Below the pieces are notes generated by a model, which did not search any database, was not told the DNA's origin, and worked only from the letters and a program-made list of their open reading frames with translations. Position numbers and translations under genes: made by a program. A DNA stretch of 64,000 nucleotides from Myxococcus virescens (GTDB taxonomy: Bacteria > Myxococcota > Myxococcia > Myxococcales > Myxococcaceae): the NCBI RefSeq assembly GCF_900101905.1, contig NZ_FNAJ01000007.1, positions 1 to 64,000 on the forward strand, read 5' to 3'. Shown here piece after piece: positions 25,801 through 33,506 of the stretch (the stretch's first letter is position 1; each line of letters begins with the position of its first letter).

Positions 25801-26538
25801 ATGGATTCGCTTATCCTCGATTCGAATACCTGGCTGCTCGTTCTCACGGGCGCGGGAGTCTCCGCTGAAAGCGGAGTCCCCACCTTCCGCGGGATGAGCG
25901 GACTCTGGGAGGACCAACCCGTGGAGGCCGTGGCGTCGCCCGAGGGCTTCCGGAAGGACCCGGCGCTGGTGTGGCGCTTCTACTCGGAGCGCCGCAAGGC
26001 CGCCGCCGCCGTCCACCCCAACCCGGGCCACGAGGCGCTCGTCGCCTGGGAACGCCACCTGGGGGACCGCTTCCTGCTCGCCACCCAGAACGTCGACGGC
26101 CTGCACACGCGCGCCGGAAGTCAGCGGGTGGTGGAGATGCACGGCAACCTCTTCAAGACGCGTTGTAGCCGCTGCGAGCGGCCCCCGTTCGAGGACGCCA
26201 CCGTGTACCCCGCGGGGGCGGTGCCCGCGTGCGACGCGTGTGGGAAGCAGCTGCGGCCCCACATCGTCTGGTTCGGCGAATACCTGGACCCGGCGGACAT
26301 CCAGCGCATCGAGGACTTCTCGCTGCGGGCCGCCACCTCGGGTGGACGCTTCGTCTTTCTGGCCGCAGGGACCTCTGGCGCCGTGTACCCGGCCGCTGGA
26401 ATCGTGGACCAGGTGCGCAATGCGGGCGGGAAGACGTGGCTCGTCAACCTGGACCCGGCGGAGAACTCCAACCGCTTCGAGCACCGCATCGTGGGCAAGA
26501 GCGGGGAAGTCCTCCCGACCCTCGCGAAGCTCGCCTGA
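25801..26538 (+). CDS. cobB: NAD-dependent protein deacylase, Sir2/CobB family
   Basis: 245 residues. It has the NAD-binding GAGVSAESGVPTFRG at about 17-31, the catalytic histidine region TQNVDGLHTRAG and VVEMHGNLFKTRC, and four zinc cysteines as CSRC and CDAC about 20 residues apart. PHIVWFGEYL follows. It removes acyl groups from lysines with NAD. Class III features such as the Tyr/Arg of desuccinylases are not checked. AGGAG lies seven bases before the ATG. Confidence 0.93.
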   Translation: MDSLILDSNTWLLVLTGAGVSAESGVPTFRGMSGLWEDQPVEAVASPEGFRKDPALVWRFYSERRKAAAAVHPNPGHEALVAWERHLGDRFLLATQNVDGLHTRAGSQRVVEMHGNLFKTRCSRCERPPFEDATVYPAGAVPACDACGKQLRPHIVWFGEYLDPADIQRIEDFSLRAATSGGRFVFLAAGTSGAVYPAAGIVDQVRNAGGKTWLVNLDPAENSNRFEHRIVGKSGEVLPTLAKLA

Positions 26539-26555
26539 CGCGGGGGGGGAGGACA

Positions 26556-26587
26556 GGGGGGCACCGCGGTGCTTCCGCGTGCCCCCG
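26556..26587. terminator. Bidirectional terminator between cobB and the kinase gene
   Basis: GGGGGCA-C-CGCGG pairs with CCGCG-TGCCCCC with a single bulged C, between two convergent genes. T-runs are lacking, as is common in this GC-rich DNA. Confidence 0.5.
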
Positions 26588-26593
26588 AAGGGA

Positions 26594-28288
26594 CTACTCG
26601 AAGACGGAGATGTCAGGCCCGGACGGGCTCGCCGGCTTCGGCGGGGGGCGCGGCGAACGCCCGGGGGCCGCGGCTCGCACGGGCTCCAGCACCACGTTCG
26701 CCGTCTGCGTATCCCCGGCCACCCGGCGCAGGTTGAGCGTGAGCTCCTTGTCCTGGTGCCCCGGCAAGCGGAAGCTGAAGGAGTGCACCTTGTCGCGGCG
26801 GAGCTGGAGCTTCGTGGGCGTGGTGCCCACCATCTCCTCGCCTTCGTAGATGGATGCGCCGGACGGCGTCGAATCGAGGCTCACCGTGAGGACGGACGAC
26901 TCCTCGGGCGTTCCCGTCGTGCCGGTCGCGGTCTGCGTGGTGGCGGGTGGGGCGTCGCGGGGGACGTTCACCACCACCGGCGTCGCGGGGGCGCTGCCGC
27001 CCGGGTTGCCCAGGACCACGGCCGCGCCAATGCCCAGCAGGACCAGCGGCACGGCGACCAGGGCCACCTTCTTGCCGGTGGACATGCCCTCCGGCTCGGG
27101 AGGCGGGGGCGGAGGAGGCGGCGCGGACCGGGACGTCTGCGAGCGGACGCGGCTGGGAGAGGACGATGAGCCGCTCGCGCCGCCCTGGGGCCTGGCGACG
27201 ACGACGTTGGACGGCGTGGAGCCCCGGCCCAGGGTCGGCGCGGCGCCCACCCGCGAGGAGCGGATGCCGCTCTGGCTCCCCTGACGGCTGGAGCGGCTGC
27301 GGCTGTTGCTGCCGCGCTCGCTGGCGCTGGGGACGCCGCCGCTCGGCATGGCGTCGAGTTCCTCGGAGGTGAGGTCCGCCACGGTGTCCAGCATCGCGTC
27401 GATGAACTCCTGCGCGTTCTGGTACCGGTCCTCCTTCTCCGGGGCGAGCGCCTTCTTGAAGAAGGCATCCAGCGCGGCCGGCACGGGGGCGCCCTGGCGC
27501 TTGGTGTTGACGGCGGGCACCGCCTGGGTGAGCGACGCCGTCAGCGCCTTGCGCACCGTGTTCGCGCCGAAGGGCGAGCTGCCGGTGAGGCAGAAGTAGA
27601 GCACGCCGGCCATGGAGTAGAGGTCGGAGCGCTGGTCCACGGACTCGCCGCCGGCCTGCTCGGGCGGCATGTACTGGGGCGTGCCCAGCACCTGTCCGGT
27701 CGAGGTGAGCTGCTCCTCCTCCTCCGACTCCATGGCCTTCACCAGCCCGAAGTCCAGCACCTTGACGAAGTCCTGACCGCTGAGCTGCTGCACCATGATG
27801 TTGTGCGGCTTCAGGTCGCGGTGGACACAACCCTCCGCGTGCGCGTGCGCCAGGCCCTGCGACGCCTGCTCCACGAGGCTCAAGGCCCGTCGCAGGGACA
27901 TGGGGCCCTGGCGCTTCACCGTCTCCTTCAGGCTTTCGCCTTCCAGGAGCTCCATCACGTAGTAGCAGGTGCCGTCCGGCGACCGGCCGAAGTCGAAGAT
28001 GGTGATGACGTTGGGGTGCCGCAGTCGGCTGGCGAGCTCCGCCTCCCGGCGAAAGCGCTCGAAGAACTGGGGGGCGGCGGCGAGCGACGGGTTGAGCGTC
28101 TTCACCGCCACCGGGCGCTGCACGGACGTCTGGGTGGCACGAAACACCATGCCCATGCCGCCCTGGCCCAGGACGCTTTCGATTTTATAACGGCCGTCGA
28201 GCACCTGGCCGAGGAGCTGGAGGCTCTGGCCTGAACAGAGGTGGTCGACGCCGTCGGTGCTTCCGCAATGGGGACAGGGGGCAGCCAT
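26594..28288 (-). CDS. Pkn-type Ser/Thr protein kinase with zinc ribbon and PEGA domain
   Basis: 564 residues. An N-terminal CPHCG...C (residues 5-18) looks like a half zinc ribbon. The kinase domain (about 32-300) has GQGGMGMVFRA, AVKTL, the catalytic HRDLKPHNIM, DFGLVK and GTPQYMPPEQ, so it should be active. A Ser/Arg/Pro-rich linker follows. A membrane helix lies near 425 (KVALVAVPLVLLGIGAAVVL), and a C-terminal PEGA domain (LDSTPSGASIYEGEEMVGTT) would face the periplasm. The start at 28288 is chosen because TATACT lies ten bases upstream. M. xanthus has many such kinases; the target is unknown. Confidence 0.9.
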   Translation of the reverse strand: MAAPCPHCGSTDGVDHLCSGQSLQLLGQVLDGRYKIESVLGQGGMGMVFRATQTSVQRPVAVKTLNPSLAAAPQFFERFRREAELASRLRHPNVITIFDFGRSPDGTCYYVMELLEGESLKETVKRQGPMSLRRALSLVEQASQGLAHAHAEGCVHRDLKPHNIMVQQLSGQDFVKVLDFGLVKAMESEEEEQLTSTGQVLGTPQYMPPEQAGGESVDQRSDLYSMAGVLYFCLTGSSPFGANTVRKALTASLTQAVPAVNTKRQGAPVPAALDAFFKKALAPEKEDRYQNAQEFIDAMLDTVADLTSEELDAMPSGGVPSASERGSNSRSRSSRQGSQSGIRSSRVGAAPTLGRGSTPSNVVVARPQGGASGSSSSPSRVRSQTSRSAPPPPPPPPEPEGMSTGKKVALVAVPLVLLGIGAAVVLGNPGGSAPATPVVVNVPRDAPPATTQTATGTTGTPEESSVLTVSLDSTPSGASIYEGEEMVGTTPTKLQLRRDKVHSFSFRLPGHQDKELTLNLRRVAGDTQTANVVLEPVRAAAPGRSPRPPPKPASPSGPDISVFE

Positions 28289-28298
28289 GTGGGGCCAG

Positions 28299-28304
28299 AG
28301 TATA
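28299..28304 (-). promoter_or_regulatory. -10 element of the kinase gene
   Basis: TATACT on the minus strand, ten bases before the ATG at 28288. No good -35 is seen at 16-18 bases. It supports the ATG at 28288 over the longer frame. Confidence 0.4.
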
Positions 28305-28410
28305 GACAGGCCCTGGCCCAACCCGGAAAGCCCCTGTAGGGCCCCAGAGCGAACGGGCGGGCACATCCGACATTCCCGAGGGGCTCGCGGGCTGTTACAT
28401 CCCCGGCGCC

Positions 28411-30384
28411 ATGAGCCTCGTCATCGCCCAGGACCTCTGTCTCTCCTACGGAAAGAAGGTCCTCTTCGATCAGGACAGTTTCACACTGGGTCCCAGGGAC
28501 CGGGTGGGCCTCGTAGGGGCCAACGGGACGGGCAAGAGCTCGCTGATGAAAATCCTGGCGGGCGTGGCTCAGCCCGACTCGGGGACGGTGCAGTACAGCC
28601 GCAAGGCCCGAGCGGGCTACCTGCCGCAGGAAATCGCCGGGCTGCCGGATGGCACCGTGGTGGAGGCGGTGATGAGCACCGTGCCCGGCCGCGATGCCAT
28701 GGAGGCGCGCCTAAAGGAGACGGAGGCGGCGCTCGCCGCCGCCACGGACGAGGAGGACCAGCTGGAGCTGTCCCAGTCCCTGGCGGACCTGCACGCGGAG
28801 CTGGACGACTTCGAGAACCGCTACGGCCGCCACCACGCCGAGCGCATCCTCAAGGGCCTGGGCTTCCGCGACACGGACCTGGCCAAGCCCACCTCCGCGC
28901 TGTCCGGCGGCTGGCGGATGCGCGCGGCCCTGGCGGGTCTGCTGCTCCAGGACCCCGACCTGCTCCTGTTGGATGAGCCCACCAACCACCTGGACGTGCC
29001 CACGCTCACGTGGTTCGACGACTTCATGCGCCGCTCCAACAAGGCGCTGGTGCTCATCTCCCACGACAAGGACTTCCTCAACCGGCAGATCAACCGGGTG
29101 GTGTCCCTGGAAGTGGAGGGCGTGCGCGAGTACGCGGGGAACTACGACGAGTACAAGCGCCTGCGCGCCGAGGAGAAGGAGCTGTTGAGGGCCCGCGCCG
29201 AGAAGGTGGAGTCGCGCCGCGCGGAGCTCCAGGGCTTCATCGACCGCTTCGGCGCCAAGGCCACCAAGGCGCGGCAGGCCCAGAGCCGCGCGAAGATGTT
29301 GGAGAAGCTGGAGAAGGTGCAGGTTCTGGAGGAGCGGACGTCGATGAAGTTCCGCTTCCCCGAGGTCGAGCGGAGCGGGCGCGACGTGGTGACGCTGGAG
29401 GGCATCACCAAGCGGTACGGCGCGCAGACCATCTACGACGGCCTCACCGGGCGCGTGGAGCGTGGGCAGCGCATCGCCGTGGTGGGCGCGAATGGCGCGG
29501 GCAAGACGACACTCCTGAAGATGGTCGCTGGCGAGCTGGCGCCGGACACCGGGACGGTGACGCTGGGGCACAACGTGGTGGTGGGCTATTACGCGCAGCA
29601 CCACGCGGACAAGCTGAACCGGCAGAACACCATCATCGAAGAGGTGCGCCCGTTGGCCGCGGACAAGCCGGAGAGCTACGTGCGCGGCGTGCTGGGCGCG
29701 TTCCTCTTCAGCGGCGACGATGTGGAGAAGCCCATTGGCGTGCTGAGTGGTGGTGAGCGCGCGCGGGTGGCACTGGCCAAGCTGTTGCTGGTGCCGTCCA
29801 ACTTCCTGCTGATGGACGAGCCCACCAACCACCTGGACCTGGACTCGGCCGAGATGCTGATTGAAGCCCTGAAGGGCTACGGCGGCACGTTGCTGTTCGT
29901 CAGCCACAGCCGGAGCTTCATCAACGGCCTGGCGTCGCACGTGTGGGAGGTCGCGGACGGGAAGCTCACGCCGCACCCAGGCAACCTGGACGACTACCTG
30001 TACCACCAGCAGAAGCTCCAGCAGGCGGCGGCGGAGGCCTCGGCCATGGCCGCGGGCCAGGCGCGGGGCGAGAAGGTGGCCTCCGGGCCGATGACGGAGA
30101 AGGACCGCAAGCGCCTGGAGGCGGAGGCGCGCCAGCGCCGCAGCGTGGTGGAAGGGCCCCTCAAGAAGGAGATCGCGAAGCTGGAGGCGCGCATCGCCGA
30201 GGTGGAGGCCGGACAGAAGGAGCGCGAGGCGCAGCTCGCGGACCCGGCCCTCTACAACGACTTCGCGCGCGCCAAGCCGCTGATGGACACGCACCGCGCG
30301 AGCAAGGAGGAGCTGGAAGACCTCTATGCCCGCTGGGAGGCCGCGCAGGAGAAGCTGGCCGAGGCGTCCGCGTCACTGGGATGA
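28411..30384 (+). CDS. ABC-F family ATPase
   Basis: 657 residues, soluble, with two ABC domains and no membrane segments. The first has GANGTGKSS, LSGGWRMRAAL and LLLDEPTNHLD. The second has GANGAGKTT, LSGGERARVAL and LLMDEPTNHLD. A linker with the ABC-F arm joins them, and a C-terminal coiled coil (about 550-657) follows as in Uup. ABC-F proteins act on the ribosome or, for Uup, on DNA. Within the family it looks closest to the Uup/YheS-like group. TTACAT lies ten bases upstream of the ATG. Confidence 0.9.
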   Translation: MSLVIAQDLCLSYGKKVLFDQDSFTLGPRDRVGLVGANGTGKSSLMKILAGVAQPDSGTVQYSRKARAGYLPQEIAGLPDGTVVEAVMSTVPGRDAMEARLKETEAALAAATDEEDQLELSQSLADLHAELDDFENRYGRHHAERILKGLGFRDTDLAKPTSALSGGWRMRAALAGLLLQDPDLLLLDEPTNHLDVPTLTWFDDFMRRSNKALVLISHDKDFLNRQINRVVSLEVEGVREYAGNYDEYKRLRAEEKELLRARAEKVESRRAELQGFIDRFGAKATKARQAQSRAKMLEKLEKVQVLEERTSMKFRFPEVERSGRDVVTLEGITKRYGAQTIYDGLTGRVERGQRIAVVGANGAGKTTLLKMVAGELAPDTGTVTLGHNVVVGYYAQHHADKLNRQNTIIEEVRPLAADKPESYVRGVLGAFLFSGDDVEKPIGVLSGGERARVALAKLLLVPSNFLLMDEPTNHLDLDSAEMLIEALKGYGGTLLFVSHSRSFINGLASHVWEVADGKLTPHPGNLDDYLYHQQKLQQAAAEASAMAAGQARGEKVASGPMTEKDRKRLEAEARQRRSVVEGPLKKEIAKLEARIAEVEAGQKEREAQLADPALYNDFARAKPLMDTHRASKEELEDLYARWEAAQEKLAEASASLG

Positions 30385-30407
30385 GGGCCGCGCGGCGCTC
30401 GCCCGGC

Positions 30408-31070
30408 TCATCGGGTGAGCATCCGGTGGAGCAGCCACATCAAGCCCTCGGAGGCATACCCGGCCAGGTTGAGGGTCTGGCCTCCGCGCCGGGTGGGGAC
30501 GAACATCGGGATGTCATGGCTGCTGAACGTTTCCCTGTAGGGGGTGGCGCCACTGGGCGCGCAGCTCCCGCAGTAGAGGCGCTCCTCCGCGACGAAGCCG
30601 TGCTCCAGCCGGAGCTTGCGCCGGCACGCGGTACAGCAGGGGGGCCCTTCGAGCCGCACCGTGGCGCGGGCATCCAGCGGCTCATCGCGGTACGCCTCCA
30701 CGGCGTCTTGCAGTTGCTGGAGCTCGCCCTCATCCAGGGCCACGCCCGCGCAGCCCGAGCACACCTCCATGGGGACCCCGAACACCTCCACCACGGGAAG
30801 GGGCGCGCGGCCACAGCGCGGACAGGTGGGGGCGCGGGTGCCGCAGTGTGTGCACTCCGGGACGGACTGGAGCTCGCCCTGACAGCCCTTGCAGCATCCT
30901 GGGCGGTTCTTCGCGCGTCGCAGGAGCGCATCCGACACGGAGCCGCCCATGACTTTCGTGAGCGCTTCACCCTCGAACCACACCGCGCCACAGGCGCCAC
31001 AGGTCTCCAGGGGAAGCTCACTGCTGGGCGTGAGCTGCATCGAGTTCTGGCAGAAGGGGCATGCGCTCAT
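30408..31070 (-). CDS. Protein with multiple TFIIB-type zinc ribbons
   Basis: 220 residues with about nine CxxC-like pairs. Two segments fit the zf-TFIIB pattern CPxC...CxxCxxxWxxxxEL: CPFC with CGACGAVWFEGEAL, and CPRC with CSGCAGVALDEGEL. Further pairs are CTHC, CTAC and CGSC. The last 40 residues are not zinc-rich and end with a short hydrophobic stretch. It probably binds protein or nucleic acid; no function can be given. It lies 85 bases after the histidine kinase gene on the same strand. Confidence 0.82.
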   Translation of the reverse strand: MSACPFCQNSMQLTPSSELPLETCGACGAVWFEGEALTKVMGGSVSDALLRRAKNRPGCCKGCQGELQSVPECTHCGTRAPTCPRCGRAPLPVVEVFGVPMEVCSGCAGVALDEGELQQLQDAVEAYRDEPLDARATVRLEGPPCCTACRRKLRLEHGFVAEERLYCGSCAPSGATPYRETFSSHDIPMFVPTRRGGQTLNLAGYASEGLMWLLHRMLTR

Positions 31071-31155
31071 GGGGATGCCCTATAGGCGCTCGCCCCCAGG
31101 GGCGAAAGCAGCAATGTCCGGAAGGTGCGTTCCCCTGGTGTACCGCCCGGTGTCG

Positions 31156-33399
31156 CTACGCGCGGAGCCGCTTGCGGCGCTCCCGTTTGGCGCGGCCGTC
31201 CCCATGCGATGGCTTGCCCGCGTCGCGGAGTTCATCGGACACAGGCAATGACTGCGACGGCCGCTTCCCGGCAGGCAGACCGTCCACGGAGATGGCCTCC
31301 GCGGGTGGCTGCTCGGAGGGGAGGGCGGGGAGGCGGATGACGAACGTGGTGCCTTCGCCCATCTTGCTCTGCACGGAGATGCTGCCGCCGTGGTTCTTCA
31401 CGATGCGTTGGCAGATGGCCAGCCCCAGGCCGGTGCCTTTCTGCTTCGTCGTGTAGAACGGCACGAAGATGTGCGGGTGCTGGTCCGAAGGAATGCCGGG
31501 CCCGTTGTCGGACACCTGCACCTCCACGAACTCGGTGCCGGCGCTGCGCAGCTCACCGAAGCGCTCCGGCTTCTCCGTGCGCACGCTGATGCGGCCCTCG
31601 CGCGTCTCGAGCGCCTGCACCGCGTTCTGCACCAGGTTGATGAGCACCTGCTTGAGCTGCTCCGCGTCGCCGTCCACGCGCGGCAGCATCAAGTCCAACT
31701 CCACGGCCAGGTGGAGGTTGGGCGGCACATCGTTCTGGATGAGCCGCATGGTGCGCGTGACCACCTCGTTGAGGTCGGTGGTGCCGAAGCTCTGCTTCAG
31801 CGGGCGCGCGTAGTCGAGGAACGCCGTCACCACGCCGTTCAGCCGGTTGACCTCCTCGACGATGACTTCGAGGAACTCCGCGTCTTCGCCCTGGTAGTGC
31901 GCCGGGTCCAGGCACTGCGCCGCGCCCTTGATGGCGCCCAGCGGATTGCGAATCTCATGCGCGAGACCCGCCGCCATCTCACCCAGCGCGGCCAGGCGGT
32001 CCCGCTCGCGAATCTTCTCGTAGAGCTTGGAGTTCTCCAGCACCGTCGCCAGCCGCTCCGCCACCTCCAGGATGATGGCGATTTCGTCGGACGCGAAGGC
32101 CTCCGGCACCCGTTCGTCCCACAGGTTGAGGAACCCGATGACGCGGTCATTGCCCATCAGCGGCACGGCGATGCCGGCCTTCACCTGCACCAGCGCCGTG
32201 CGCGTGTCGTTGAGCCGCTTGAGCTCGTCCCGGTAGCGCTTGCCCTCCACCGCCTGCAGCCGCATGGTGGCCATGCGGCGCTCCACGTTCTCCCGCAGCA
32301 CCGCCTTCTGTCCGCTGGCCGCCGCGAAGAGCAGGCCGCGCGCCACCGCCGTGTCCAGGAAGGCCACCGGCAGCGGCCCGCGCGAATCCAGCAGCCGGTA
32401 CCCGGGCCGGTCCTCCGCCAGCAGGTACACGGAGGCGTGCGTGACGCGACCCGTCTCGTGGAGCGTGTCCAGCACCAGCCGGGCAAGCTCGGAGATTTCG
32501 ATGACGTTCGCCATGCGCGCGCGCAGCGCGCCCAGTGAGTCCAGGAGGGCGAAGCGCTCGCGGAAGAAGATGCGCACCACCATCTCCTCCACCTTCACCT
32601 TCAGCGGCTCCAGGAGGATGAGGATGACGAACGCGGCCACCACCGTGTTGAAGAGGAAGAGGCCGGTGTTCTCCTTGCCCCACGCCGTCAGCACCGTGAA
32701 GACGGCGGCCAGGATGCTGGCCAGCACCGTCTGCGAGGCGATCTTGCCCAGCAGTTCGTGCAGGTCCATCAGCCGCAGGCGCAGCAGCGTGTGGGCCAGG
32801 AAGAACAGGTACAGCGTGGAGAAGACCGACCCCAGCGTGGGGAAGGGGATGCCGAAGCTGACCAGGAAATCCAGCGCGGAGAAGAGGATGGCCGCGCCCG
32901 CGCCACTGGCCAGGTACGCCAGCCGGAACTTCTCGATGCGCGACTCGGTGGTGCGGACCCGGTGGAGCAGCAATGAACCGTAGGTCAGCAGCGTGCCCAG
33001 CACCCACACGCCCATGCCCACCCGGGCCCAGAGCTTGTCGGCCAGAGGGGTGACAGCCACGGTCAGCCCCAGGACGGCGGACAGCAGGGCGAGCCGGCGG
33101 CCCACCAGGTTCGTCCCCTTGCTGACCCCCAGGAACTCCAGGAAGAAGGCCACGGCCGCGCCCGGCACCAGGGAACCCACCAGGATGGTGGCGCCCACGA
33201 AGATGCGGGAGGTCCACGGGTAGTCGCCGGCCGGGAAGACGCTGTGAAAGAAGAGCGAAAGGTAGTAGCCGGCCACCGTCAGCGCGAAGACGGAGTACAG
33301 CGTCAGTACCCTGGGCCTTCCGGGCCGCAGCAACATGGACACGCCCAGGGCGAGCCCGATGATGGATGCCAGCAGCGCGCTCTGTGTCCGGATGTCCAT
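31156..33399 (-). CDS. Membrane sensor histidine kinase with GAF domain
   Basis: 747 residues. The N-terminal 215 or so residues hold seven to eight membrane helices. A GAF-like domain spans about 270-450. A HisKA H-box follows (LGEMAAGLAHEIRNPLGAIK), then HATPase_c with the N-box LINLVQNAVQALE, VSDNGPGIPSD and the G-box KGTGLGLAICQRIVKNHGG. All catalytic motifs are intact. No response regulator gene is adjacent, so the partner is elsewhere. TAGACT lies 12 bases before the ATG. The C-terminal tail after the ATPase is basic. Confidence 0.93.
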   Translation of the reverse strand: MDIRTQSALLASIIGLALGVSMLLRPGRPRVLTLYSVFALTVAGYYLSLFFHSVFPAGDYPWTSRIFVGATILVGSLVPGAAVAFFLEFLGVSKGTNLVGRRLALLSAVLGLTVAVTPLADKLWARVGMGVWVLGTLLTYGSLLLHRVRTTESRIEKFRLAYLASGAGAAILFSALDFLVSFGIPFPTLGSVFSTLYLFFLAHTLLRLRLMDLHELLGKIASQTVLASILAAVFTVLTAWGKENTGLFLFNTVVAAFVILILLEPLKVKVEEMVVRIFFRERFALLDSLGALRARMANVIEISELARLVLDTLHETGRVTHASVYLLAEDRPGYRLLDSRGPLPVAFLDTAVARGLLFAAASGQKAVLRENVERRMATMRLQAVEGKRYRDELKRLNDTRTALVQVKAGIAVPLMGNDRVIGFLNLWDERVPEAFASDEIAIILEVAERLATVLENSKLYEKIRERDRLAALGEMAAGLAHEIRNPLGAIKGAAQCLDPAHYQGEDAEFLEVIVEEVNRLNGVVTAFLDYARPLKQSFGTTDLNEVVTRTMRLIQNDVPPNLHLAVELDLMLPRVDGDAEQLKQVLINLVQNAVQALETREGRISVRTEKPERFGELRSAGTEFVEVQVSDNGPGIPSDQHPHIFVPFYTTKQKGTGLGLAICQRIVKNHGGSISVQSKMGEGTTFVIRLPALPSEQPPAEAISVDGLPAGKRPSQSLPVSDELRDAGKPSHGDGRAKRERRKRLRA

Positions 33400-33506
33400 G
33401 AGGAGGCGGACAGTCTAACCTGTGTCAGCCTCCGGAAATTTTCCATGACCTGCCGGTTGTCCTGGGGCGAGCCCGCGCGCATCTCCCTGGGACCCAGCCC
33501 CCGCGT

